The translations under genes and the position numbers were made by a program. Below the pieces are notes generated by a model. The model made no database searches. It saw nothing but the letters and a program-made list of their open reading frames with translations, and was not told the origin of the DNA. A stretch of DNA of 31,219 bases. Source: Lojkania enalia. Lineage: Eukaryota; Ascomycota; Dothideomycetes; Pleosporales. The stretch lies in NCBI GenBank assembly GCA_010094045.1, contig ML986899.1:1-31219 (forward strand). Direction: 5' to 3'. Shown here piece after piece: positions 23,108 through 31,219 of this stretch (positions within the stretch are counted from its first letter, which is position 1; every line of letters starts with the position of its first letter).

Positions 23108-23476
23108 TCAATAGATTTTAGATTCGGATATTTGATCTTTTGTGTTTCCATTTTGATCCTGAATCTTGTATTTCCATGGCAAACCGTGGTTTGTTGGAGC
23201 ATGGCAACACACAATGGTGAATGGACCGGCACTTCTCCCATCTCTGAGGCGGACATAGACAGAATCGCCGACGCTCCATTGGGATGGTGGCTATCAGTAG
23301 GATGTTAGCATTCTGCGTTTGAAGCTGGGGCGAGACATGAGGCTTACCGCCTTCCATTTTCCCCTCCCGACATCCGCCCTATATTCAGGGGCTTGATATT
23401 CGGAGGATTGGTCCTCCTGCATGTTAGTTATGCAACCTGTATAGGAGGACGAACTCACAATGCTGGCGCGGGACAT
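23108..23476 (-). CDS. Small spliced protein with predicted SH3-like fold (103 or 89 aa)
   Basis: The minus-strand exons 23,476-23,348 and 23,290-23,108 join across a 57-nt intron with donor GTAAGC, a perfect CTAAC branch site and acceptor ATAG, giving 103 aa. Residues 38-103 contain GKWKAPPSQW, VGDSVYVRLRDG, GPFTIV and a KYKIQDQNG strand. This resembles small fungal proteins with a Tudor/KOW/SH3-like barrel (WxVGDxVYV...GPFxI...YxLxxxxG). The fold is inferred by pattern only. A second possible intron lies near the start (donor GTGAGT, CTAAC, acceptor GCAG; 42 nt). It is in frame, so both 103- and 89-aa products are possible. A TATA box lies about 53 nt upstream. The gene sits on the same strand between the caspase-like and DUF6594 genes. 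Function unknown. Confidence 0.7.
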
Positions 23477-23528
23477 TATTGCTAACTTTGCAACTTTTTG
23501 AGGAAGAAGGCTCTGATCAGCCTATCCT

Positions 23529-23536
23529 TTTATATA
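23529..23536 (-). promoter_or_regulatory. TATA box of the small SH3-like gene
   Basis: The minus strand reads TATATAAA, followed by AGG, about 53 nt upstream of the ATG at 23,476. Position and sequence suit a fungal core promoter. It lies in the 161-nt space between the caspase-like stop codon and this gene, so this gene has room for its own promoter. Confidence 0.5.
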
Positions 23537-23637
23537 TGAAAATTGCCTCGCGGATAAAGGCCGGTGAATTGCTGCTAGGCAGCAAAGCTGTCAAACCTTA
23601 TCTTGGCGAACGCCTGTTCAGGTGTATGAAATGGTGG

Positions 23638-25514
23638 TCAGACTAGCCTCCTCGCTTGAAATCCAAACGCAGCCGCACTGCCCTGGATAACACCACCAAA
23701 TATCCTCGAGGCTATTAAGCCTAAGGCGAAGTAGATAACACTACGTCGCGCCTGTTGAGAGAGGCGGAGTGCTTGTGTCCATGTGATTGCACCGCCACGG
23801 TTCCTCTTGTGGCCCTCTAGGAGAGCTACAACCCAGCCATACATTTTCAAGGCTATGTTTCTTACGACAACTTTCTTCAATAGCTTGGGGGCTACGTCTT
23901 GATTACCATCCTCGATATTGTTCTTAGGTGTCCTTAATTTGACTAGCCCATTAGAAGTTACCGGCGCTGGATTCTGTAAGACTCGCAAAGTCTCGGCCCC
24001 GTCATTCAAACTTGTCCAGTCGAACAATTCCACGTTTCTGGGTTTCTCTGAGAGAAACTGGTCCCTCGTAGTGGCGATTGGAGAAGGGGGGGATGTGTCA
24101 GTCCTGCGAATCTGCCGTCTTTGTCTCAGTTCGCGACGCTCTCGGATGCGAGATAGAAGAGGCCTTAGGCGACTAGCAGCCCGTATGGTCCGGAGAAGCT
24201 CCTCCAAATCATCTAAAGGGCTGTGCATGCTCTGAAAATCTATTCTCTGAACGTGTGGAATGTACTGGAGCTTCTTCGCAAGATGATTCAGTTCAACTAG
24301 AGTGATGCCCTTTGTGAGCTGAAAGCGTACGTCGATAGAATATTTCGATTCAGTGGCGACGCCATCTCTCGCTGAAAGTTGTCGACTCTCTCCCAGAGAG
24401 ACCTTGTTTGGAAGCGGTCTAAGCCAGATTTTCCCGAAGTCGAACTTGGATTGATCGAACAGGAGTGGTTTGTAATTATGATGTTGTTTTAGGTATATCG
24501 CATTATATAGATCCTTCGTAGATACTCCATTTGGGTCATTTTGAATCATTTTGGCTAGCGTATCAGTGAGTACTTTGGTAAAAGAGCCTTCCTGACCCGC
24601 CGCTCTTGCCACCTGGCCTTCTGATATTGAGCAGAATAGTTCACATTTTCGACCCGCTAATTGGATTCGATTAAGAGCTTTAGCTGCGTAGCAGCAATCA
24701 ATAATAAGCAATGTATCTACGTCAGAATTCTGCACAAGCTCGCACATTTCCGTAAATCTGATCGATGTCTTGTCGAATTGGTCCTGGAAGGTTTGGAATA
24801 CAGTCGTAGGACTTGTCAGCGGGGATGGTATCATATCGACAGCCTCAACGTCGGTTTGGTTACTCGTGTTTGGGTCTTCTGTAGAGGCTTTCGGCGTTAT
24901 TCTTCTGCAACGACATTAGTTACTAGATAATAGAAAGGTTTATGGCGCCTTGCGGGAAGAGTTCTAAATCATCGCCTTCAACGATCGTGCGCGCATGACC
25001 TCCATAGTAAATTATACTCATTTTATTCGGACTGTCGTAACATCGAAGAAAGGCTTTCATTCGACTAAGTAGGAGATCTCTCGAGTCTTTCGATGGAATC
25101 TCATACTGTTCGGTATGGTAATTGAATCGACTCGAAAATACTTTCTCTAGGTCGTTCACCTATATTTCTCAGTTTTAAAAGGACGTGGATGTGTTCGTTC
25201 ACCCTTCATACCTCTCTTTCCTTGCAGTTCATGTCATCGTCTACCCAAGTGAGGAGGAGAACTCCAACTGCATCATATTCCGTTTTCCCGTCGCGATAAC
25301 ATCCCGCGATAGACTTGTTGAACTCAATCTGTGCAATCCTGTGGCCCAAATCAAAGAACCTCAGTGTATGAGCTCTACTACTCTCAGTCTCCATGTAGAT
25401 GGGCAAGGCTTCGCGTGGTATGGCTTTTTGTAAAGTTTGAAGGATCATGCTATGGCAAATATTTTCTGGGTCGCATGTGGAATACTGATATATCGCCTCT
25501 TCTCGTGACACCAT
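23638..25514 (-). CDS. Caspase-like (peptidase C14) domain protein, 3 exons, 591 aa
   Basis: Proposed exons on the minus strand are 25,514-25,212, 25,159-24,954 and 24,904-23,638. Intron 1 (52 nt) is GTATGA...ATAG. Intron 2 (49 nt) needs a GC donor (GCAAGG) and ends GCAG; together the exons give an unbroken 1776-nt frame. Residues 80-95 (YDAVGVLLLTWVDDD) start the caspase fold. IIYYGGHA at 150-157 carries the likely catalytic His156, and LLIIDCCYAAKA at 242-7 to 242+3 carries the likely nucleophile Cys241. GSFTKVL and FDFGKIWLRPLP match the end of the fungal caspase domain. The C-terminal half has IDVRFQLTKGITLVELNHLA, an Arg-rich stretch near 410-440 and a hydrophobic tail (about 558-580) that could anchor a membrane. 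An in-frame TAA directly precedes the ATG. Such proteases cleave proteins and are often tied to cell death; substrate unknown. Intron 2 is the weakest part of the model. Confidence 0.82.
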
Positions 25515-26043
25515 AGCTTACAATATATCATGTAGGCCAAAAAATAGCAGCATGATTCCAGTTCTCGGCAATACCGAGTGAAGGAAAAGGCCCCCAATGA
25601 GTTTGTGTGAGCGCCAAGAAAGCCCAGGCGCAGCCACGCATACGAACGCCGGGTTTCAACGCTTGAAGGCCAGTAAACTTCTTCAATTCACGTTCATTTC
25701 CGCCCCTTTACCTCTATTGTCACGCGTAATGCTTTGCTTATTCCATTCGTTGGCGCACAGCCTGTTCAATAGGTAGGATAGATGACCGATTCTGTGCCAC
25801 CATATTGCTTGCTATTCTTCAAGCCTGATTAATTGCAGAATTAGGAAAGATTAGCCAAAGGGATCCACACGCGTGTCAAGCCATCAGCCATATAATTTCG
25901 GAGCTAATGGTAATACCCTCCTACATGGTCGTACCTGTTGGAATGGCTAAACCCGACCAGAGCTGGCAACAACCGAACCAATCACAACCAATACGATATC
26001 GGAGAGTGGCAATACCTTGGCAACCAATATTGCCATATTTGTA
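25515..26043. other. Right part of the gene island, upstream of the caspase-like gene
   Basis: This is GC-balanced, non-RIP sequence. It should contain the promoter of the caspase-like gene. No additional exon with family resemblance is visible on either strand. A plus-strand frame starting at 25,938 runs into the mariner element and looks accidental. Confidence 0.4.
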
Positions 26044-27312
26044 ACGGGTGGGTACAAGGGGGTAACATGAACGGGCTGTTCCGCGGTTTGGTGATGTGGT
26101 CCGTGCATGGAAACAGCCAGAATATGATACTTACATTTATAAGCAAATTCTTAACAGCTAGAGGTACTAAATTCTTTCAACTATAATCATGAAAACACTA
26201 AACCGTCGACTTACATATAAGGAACGCGTTCGTATATAGACACTTAAAGAGGTAGGGTTTATGCAGAAAGAGATCTCTTAGAAGCTTAAAATACCCGCTT
26301 CTACAGTTTCTCATTGTCTTAATACACCAGAGACTCTAATAAAGCCTTACGGTCGTCGTCCATTAATCTCTACACCTCTTCGACTTCTGCTTATACGTCA
26401 CGCTAGAGAGAACGCAGAGCAGAGGCGGAAGACCCGTAAGGAGATTGCTTAAGAGCTAGGGATTAACGTCTGCTGTTGTACATTAATTAAAGCGTTTGAA
26501 AAAGAGCTATACTATAGATGTAAAGCGATAGAGAAGCCTTTCCTTACACTAATCCATATATATAATAGACCGATGTGGGCGTAGGACCATGTATTTTAGA
26601 CTAACGAGCAATGGGCCTTTATAGGCTGGTCTGATGAAATGTCTGCCTATATAAGCTCTGGAGAGATCTACGTAATAAGGCGAGTAGAAGAGAAATACCT
26701 CCCAGACTGCTGCGTACTAAAATTTAAAGACTTTTCATCCTGGATAGTCTAAGCAATTATTTCTCTTAATATTAAGGGACCGCTGCTATTTATTAAGAAA
26801 GATTGGAATAAAGGTAAGCTAAACTCTGAGGTGTATATTATACATATACTACCTATTATAGTAATAGTCTAGAACGCTTATAAGACGTACGAGAATAAGC
26901 AGCTTATAGTAATAGAGGACAACAGCTCTATTTATACTTTAAAAGCTATAGTAGCTGCTAAGTATAAGCTAGGAATCTAGAAGATATAGTAGCCAGCTAA
27001 CTTACCAGACTTTAATCCTATTAAAAATGTATAGTAATTACTAAAATATTACGTTTAGAAGCGATTTCTATATACTAATATAGAGCTCTATTAATATCTA
27101 ATAGAAGAATAAGAGAAGATTAGCTTTAACAACTACTTAAAGTATATTAAGAATATAGAAGAGTATTACTAGGCTGTTATTATAGTAGACGGTAGTTATA
27201 TAAAATAGTAATTAGTATAATTTTATAGAGTAATTTCTATAGAAAATTTATAATTAATTATCTAATAATATTTTAGGAAAATAGGTAAAATAGCCTATTT
27301 ATACTCCCCTCT
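26044..27312 (+). mobile_element. Tc1/mariner element with candidate inverted repeats and TA duplication
   Basis: The transposase pseudogene (26,189-27,211) is bounded by candidate terminal inverted repeats: ACGGGTGGGTACAAG at 26,044-26,058, and AGAGGGGAGTATAAA read on the minus strand from 27,312. They agree at 13 of 15 positions when transitions are allowed. TA dinucleotides flank both sides (26,042-26,043 and 27,313-27,314), as Tc1/mariner insertion requires. The resulting 1269-bp length is typical. The ends were found by eye and could be shifted. Confidence 0.65.
26189..27211 (+). pseudogene. Tc1/mariner DD34E-type transposase, RIP-inactivated
   Basis: One uninterrupted frame length of 341 codons (1023 nt, no indels) reads as a fungal Tc1 transposase with in-frame stops. 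The helix-turn-helix begins MKTLNRRLTYKERVRI, followed by EISQKL-like and STVSHCL segments. The catalytic core has IYVIRRVEEKYLPDCC, FSSWIV, ISLNIKGPLLFIKKDWNKG, then IVIEDNSSIYT (ancestral EDNAPIHT, second Asp) and PANLPDFNPIKNV (ancestral NSPDLNPIENVW, final Glu read as Lys). Almost all stops are TAG or TAA at expected Trp or Gln positions. The first 500 bp carry few mutations and the second half carries many. It cannot make enzyme. Confidence 0.9.
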
Positions 27313-27779
27313 TATATATTAAACGTAGGATAAAATAATAACTAAGAGTAATTATATATAGGCTAGTAGATAGGTATATATTAGATTAGGGTTAGGATCT
27401 TATATAAGTAGGGTAGGATTAAGGTTAGGGTTTTACTAATTAGCCTAAAATATAGGTAGAGTTAGAGTAACTACTTAGTAATAGAATATAGGTTAAGGTA
27501 GGGTTGTATAAACTAGGTTTCCTTAGGATCTAACTAATTAGTATACTTTAGAAAGTAGCTTAATAAGAGTATATATAGTATAATATTCTAAGGTTTTATT
27601 ATAGCTATTTATTATAGATTAGGCTAATCTTACTTTATTAGATTCTAGAGTAGTATACTATAGTATATTATAGACTATAGTAGTACGCTCTTTAACTATT
27701 AATTTTATATAGTTTAATCTAATATAATAATATATTTATAATAGTAATTTATTATATAAACTATAAAGGTTTATAAATT
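27313..27779. other. AT-rich RIP tract with telomere-like words
   Basis: No gene is recognisable. Around 27,382-27,445 the plus strand holds several TTAGGG-like words (GATTAGGGTTAGG, AAGGTTAGGGTTTT). A 20-base stretch at 27,336-27,355 is identical to part of the element D LTR (11,263-11,282). The tract may be composed of degraded element ends. Confidence 0.5.
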
Positions 27780-28720
27780 TCTTAATAAATATATTTTTAT
27801 AGCAGCTCCTTATTAGTAGTAGTACTAGAATCGATATTCTCCTAGTTAATCTTCTAGTTAATCTCTAGTTCTTTATTATATATTTAGGCTAGAAGTTTAA
27901 AAAGATCTATAATCTTATTAGCGCTATAAAGAGGGCTTAGTTTACTAGTATCTTAAGCTTCTATAGTCTAGTATACTTCTTTAGTACGATAGTCCTCTCT
28001 ACTTATTATATATTTTAGAAATATAATATCCTGGATTCTTTATATAGTAAGGTAATATCTTCTATTCTTAATTATATTTCTAGTAGTATTAAAAACCCGT
28101 TTAATACTAACTCCTATAATTTATATTAGGAGAATATCTCTTATAACCTAAGTAAGCTGTAGATACTAATATTTATTTACTCTCTACCAGCCTAATATAT
28201 TAAAGTTACGACCTCGAATAAGAGGTATACTTAGACAACTTTCTCCTTCTTAATAAGTTAGTCCTTTCTCTTCTTCCTCTAACTCTCTTTCTTCCTCTCT
28301 CTCTCTCTCTCTCTCTCCTACGTTACTTAGATCTTAGTCTAGAAAACTTAAAGAGCTACTTAAGGATAAATATTATAGAGATAGTTTATAAAACTACTTA
28401 TTACTTTATACTCGTTAAGGTTAGGGTATTATAGATAAAGTATAGTCTAGTATATTCTTATTATAGCGATTAAGATATTTAAGAAATTGTTAGTAATAGG
28501 TTTTCTTATATTAAAGGTCCTAAGTCTCGTCTTATAGTTATAGTTAGAAGCTAATATAATAAATAGCTATAATAAAAGTATCTTATATATTATAAGCTTT
28601 TAGAATAGATCTAAGATTATTATATAGTTAAATAAGTAACTACGCTTTACATCTATTTTTAAATAGTATTTACTTAATTTAAATTAACCCTTCTCTACTA
28701 TAGCTCTTACTACTAGGCTA
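27780..28720 (-). pseudogene. hAT transposase remnant with C-terminal dimerisation domain
   Basis: On the minus strand the frame from about 28,200 down to 27,985 reads LGWWRVNKYQYLQL (Trp inferred at one stop), VIRDILLI, GVSIKRVFNTTRNIIKNRR and QDIIFLKYIISREDY. This matches the hAT family C-terminal dimerisation domain (WW...YP.L...A.D.L...S...ER.FS.....R..L....). A variable tail continues to about 27,780. Upstream, up to about 28,720, a semi-open frame (NNFLNILIAIIRIYQTIL, NLNEYKVISSFINYLYNIYP) probably belongs to the same protein. A CT repeat interrupts it. RIP-type stops are scattered throughout. Only the dimerisation domain is firmly identified. Confidence 0.7.
28295..28317. repeat. CT dinucleotide microsatellite
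   Basis: An uninterrupted run of about eleven CT units lies inside the hAT remnant, preceded by about 30 bp of imperfect CT/TTC-rich sequence. In the minus-strand frame it would encode an Arg-Glu repeat linker. Confidence 0.9.
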
Positions 28721-28766
28721 GTAAATAGGGTATATAGTACCTTACCTAGGTTAAGATTGGGTTTAG

Positions 28767-28894
28767 GGTTCTTAGCGCTGGGGTTAGAGTTAAGGTAGGG
28801 TTCTTAGCGCTAGGATATAGGTTAGATAGAGGTTCTTAGCATTAAGGTTAAGGTTAGGGTAGGATTCTTAGCACTGGGGTATAAGGTTAAGGTA
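28767..28894. repeat. Minisatellite of 4 x 32 bp with telomere-like content
   Basis: Four units start at 28,767, 28,799, 28,831 and 28,863 with GG(T/A)TCTTAGC-like openings (GGTTCTTAGC, and GATTCTTAGC in the last), exactly 32 bp apart. Each unit continues with variants of GGGTTAGGGTTAAGGTA, close to the fungal telomere repeat TTAGGG. A partial fifth unit may follow at 28,895. Similar words precede the array at 28,750-28,766. Confidence 0.85.
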
Positions 28895-28920
28895 GGGGTA
28901 CTCTATAGGGTTCCTCTATA

Positions 28921-29440
28921 ATTATAGGAAATAATTATATATTATATATTTATTATATATTATATATTATATATTAAATATTTATTACTATAAATTATTA
29001 TAGTAGAGAACTAGTTTTATTTAAAGTAGCCTTTTCTGAGCCTAAAACTACCTAGGAATTATAACTCTAATCTAATAGAAGACTAAACTTCTTATAGTAT
29101 CGCTTTACTAAATATACATTCTTATTGTAGATAGTAACCTACTTTGCGTAAATTGTATTTATATTATAGTCTAGTATAGTTAGTATTATATAGTATAAAT
29201 TATATAAAAAATAATATACCTTTAAAGAACCTAATAAGAAAAGTCTTAGTAGACTCTTAAAGAGCTTTAATTACGCTCTATTACTAACGTATCTTACTAT
29301 TATAAGTATTCTCCCGAACTACGGCAGTAATTTTATAGATTAGCCGCGAAAAAGGAAGCTTTTAAAGGAGGAATTTAGTGCTCTTCTAACATTATTTAAT
29401 CTATTAAAGTACGACAGCTATATCCTATTAGTATATAACT
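28921..29440. other. AT-rich stretch without recognisable gene
   Basis: It opens with a low-complexity ATATTAT-type run at about 28,930-28,990. The rest shows RIP-like composition and no family I can recognise on either strand. It may be the upstream half of the hAT element. Confidence 0.4.
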
Positions 29441-29719
29441 TATAACAGCGTAGGTAAGATAATAGGTCCGAATATAGCATAAATCTACTTAGAGGTATAT
29501 AGGAGTATATAGGGGTTTAGGGACCTAAGAATTCTATTAACACCTATAGGCCTTGTACGAAAGGATATAGAAGAACTACTAAGCTACTTATAAGGGAGTA
29601 TACAACTATATACAGAAGGGAAAAGGGGCGGAGTTAGGGGTAGGATAAGATAAGTGAAAAGCTTTAGGATAAGGTTATATATAAAGCTTTTTATAGAACG
29701 ATTTCTTCATATTATTATA
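29441..29719 (-). repeat. 3' LTR of element E (279 bp)
   Basis: It has the same length and end sequences as the LTRs at 14,734-15,012 and 17,605-17,883. The outer end reads TATAACAG on the plus strand (ancestral TGTAACAG). The inner end abuts the polypurine tract CTACCCCCCTCCTT (plus-strand reading). The immediate outer flank is TAACT at 29,436-29,440, which could be one half of a target duplication whose partner lies outside the window. Confidence 0.9.
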
Positions 29720-30769
29720 CTACCCCCCTCCTTATAGGCTAATAGTCCCTATTTACGCTGGTTCGGGAGGGAATTAGGGCTATTACAGATAGGTTCTAAT
29801 ATAAAGAAATTTCTTTAAGGTGTTTATTAGTAAGAGCTAATATATACGGTTGCCTATAGAGATGCGTTTATATATTAACGTAATATTAAGTAAGGTTTTT
29901 ACGGTGAGTATAATTGACCTATATATTAGCTAGTAACTACTATTATAACGGTTTATTAATATTGCAATTTTGTCGCGTATAGTAACAAGTGTTTACTAGC
30001 CTTAGTATATTACTAGATTGCTGTTAACTAAGCTTTTTTAACTAAATAATAACTTCTACTCTATATATATTATTATGCGTCTCTAGAACTATTAATTATT
30101 AAAGTATCGTTAACGCTTTATAGAAAAATTAATTAATATACTATTCCGCCCGCCTTCTAGAGCCTCTTTAAAGGCCTTCTAAATTATCTACCTTTAAGCT
30201 ATACGCGTGCTCGCCCGCAGGCGGTATATAATATTTACCTTTCAGTCCCTAAGATTAAAAAAATGCGAGTATTATACCTCGTAAAATAAAAAGTACAACC
30301 CCGTATAAATCGTATCTAATACTAGTAGGGTATTTGCTACTAACGTACTTATAGATCCCCTCCTATTATAAGGAGGAGTTTTTAGTCTTCTAGGGCCATC
30401 TTAAACTATAGGCAGCAGCCTAATACGTAGGGGATAAGAAGGATAAAAAGGTAGCCTTTAAGGCTATTTTAGAGTCCGCTTATAGTCTAGTATTTATAGC
30501 CCAGGTTGTAAAAAGTTAGAAAGATAGCCTTCTTATAGCTAGTATCTAGGTAGCTTTATTCTACTAGGGTACTAAGTTACTCTATTAGGTTTCGGCCCTA
30601 GAAGTTCTAGTATCTAGCTTTTAAGCTGATATTGCGGCGCTTTTAGGCGGCTAAGAATAAGATAGGAGAGGTTTAAGAGGAGTCCGGAGGGAAGGAAAGA
30701 AAAGGAGGGTAGAAGAGGAGAGGACTAGAGAGGTATCCGACAGCCTGCTATTAGATCCTCCGAATTTTA

Positions 30770-31219
30770 TAGAAGAGTAATTTTAGGCCTATACTTTAGT
30801 TTTCTAATCTACTATTTAACTCTTATACGTTGTTATCTACTAGATAATCTATATTCTCTATACTATTCTTATATACCTTAATCTATTTAGTTAGGGCTCT
30901 TAGGGGTCCTAGCTAATTTAGATACTTATTATAAAAAGCTTTTAGCTTATAAGGTAAACCTATAAAATTTAAAGCTTTATATTAGACTGGGTTAGGATTA
31001 TATCTTACCTATTTTACACGGTATTTAAGGGTCTTATAATATAGCTTACTAGCTAGTATTTCCTTAACCTCCCACTCTTCTACCCCCTTAATAGCGATAG
31101 CGGGTGGTTTTAGAGCTTCTTACCCTAGTAGAGGGTTCTAGGGGTTTTTATATAGTAGGTTTAGTATAAAGATATTATATATTCTCAACCCTAGAAGTAG
31201 CTATAAATAGTATAAGTTT
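30770..31219 (-). pseudogene. Element E integrase C-terminus and chromodomain
   Basis: The minus-strand reading is collinear with 11,870-12,310 of element A: the IYNIF-type end of the integrase core near the window edge, the Pro-rich linker, the chromodomain core (about 31,020-31,095) and the acidic tail down to about 30,800. Stops fall at expected Trp and Gln positions. The frame leaves the window at 31,219. Confidence 0.75.

Larger units (their letters stand above)
29441..31219 (-). mobile_element. Element E: 3' end of a minus-strand Gypsy of the A/B family, runs off the window
   Basis: From low to high coordinates: 3' LTR (29,441-29,719), polypurine tract (29,720-29,733), the same 1-kb non-pol region as in element A, then on the minus strand the chromodomain (about 31,020-31,095) and the end of integrase up to the window edge. 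It is collinear with 11,800-15,012 in reverse orientation and differs by many transitions. RIP stops break the integrase frame. This copy shows what an independently mutated copy looks like, in contrast to the identical pair around the N gap. Confidence 0.9.

Noticed and set aside
23003..23308. Plus-strand open frame of 101 codons with a hydrophobic stretch
   Set aside because: It lies antisense to the spliced small gene, whose intron has a perfect branch site and whose protein resembles a known fold pattern. The plus-strand product resembles nothing.
24661..24930. Plus-strand open frame of 89 codons, and others antisense to the caspase-like gene
   Set aside because: They are shadows of the minus-strand caspase exons and lack any recognisable motif.
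25938..26186. Plus-strand open frame of 82 codons just before the mariner transposase
   Set aside because: It crosses the candidate transposon end at 26,044 and overlaps the transposon leader, with no family resemblance or splice context. Probably accidental.

Overview
The window comes from a filamentous ascomycete (Pezizomycotina). Long AT-rich tracts are almost free of CpA and TpG and full of TpA. Transposon reading frames in them are broken mainly by TAG and TAA where CAG, CAA or TGG would be expected. This is the signature of repeat-induced point mutation (RIP). A GC-balanced island at about 20,990-26,040 carries genes with short (42-65 nt) introns of fungal type. I cannot name the species.

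Left side, 1-20,197: nested, RIP-killed transposons. A plus-strand chromodomain Gypsy retrotransposon (element A) covers 1-4719 and resumes at 11,597-15,012. It is split by a second, minus-strand Gypsy (element D, 4720-11,596) with a pair of 372-bp LTRs. A appears to sit inside an older minus-strand member of its own family (element B, 15,013-17,883). The 279-bp LTR family of A and B recurs at the right end. A 10-N gap at 13,361-13,370 is flanked by two apparently identical 1374-bp copies, which looks like an unmerged contig overlap rather than biology. From about 18,060 to 20,197 lies a dead Fot1/pogo transposase with a tandem 530-bp duplication. A second, minus-strand Fot1/pogo remnant (20,198-20,990) abuts the island.

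Central island, 20,991-26,043: three genes, all on the minus strand, can be spliced into intact reading frames. In transcription order they are a 591-aa caspase-like (peptidase C14 fold) protein with visible His and Cys motifs, a small (103 or 89 aa) protein with a predicted SH3-like beta-barrel pattern, and a 384-aa DUF6594 membrane protein. No product has a demonstrated partner. The same-strand clustering of a caspase-like protease and a membrane protein in a protected island is the most interesting biological hypothesis here (a possible cell-death or conflict module).

Right side, 26,044-31,219: a Tc1/mariner element (26,044-27,312) with candidate terminal inverted repeats and TA target duplication, an AT-rich tract with telomere-like words, a minus-strand hAT remnant, a CT microsatellite, a 4 x 32-bp minisatellite of TTAGGG-like sequence, and the 3' end of another minus-strand Gypsy of the A/B family running off the window. 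The two transposons that touch the island are much less RIP-mutated on their island-facing side than on their far side.
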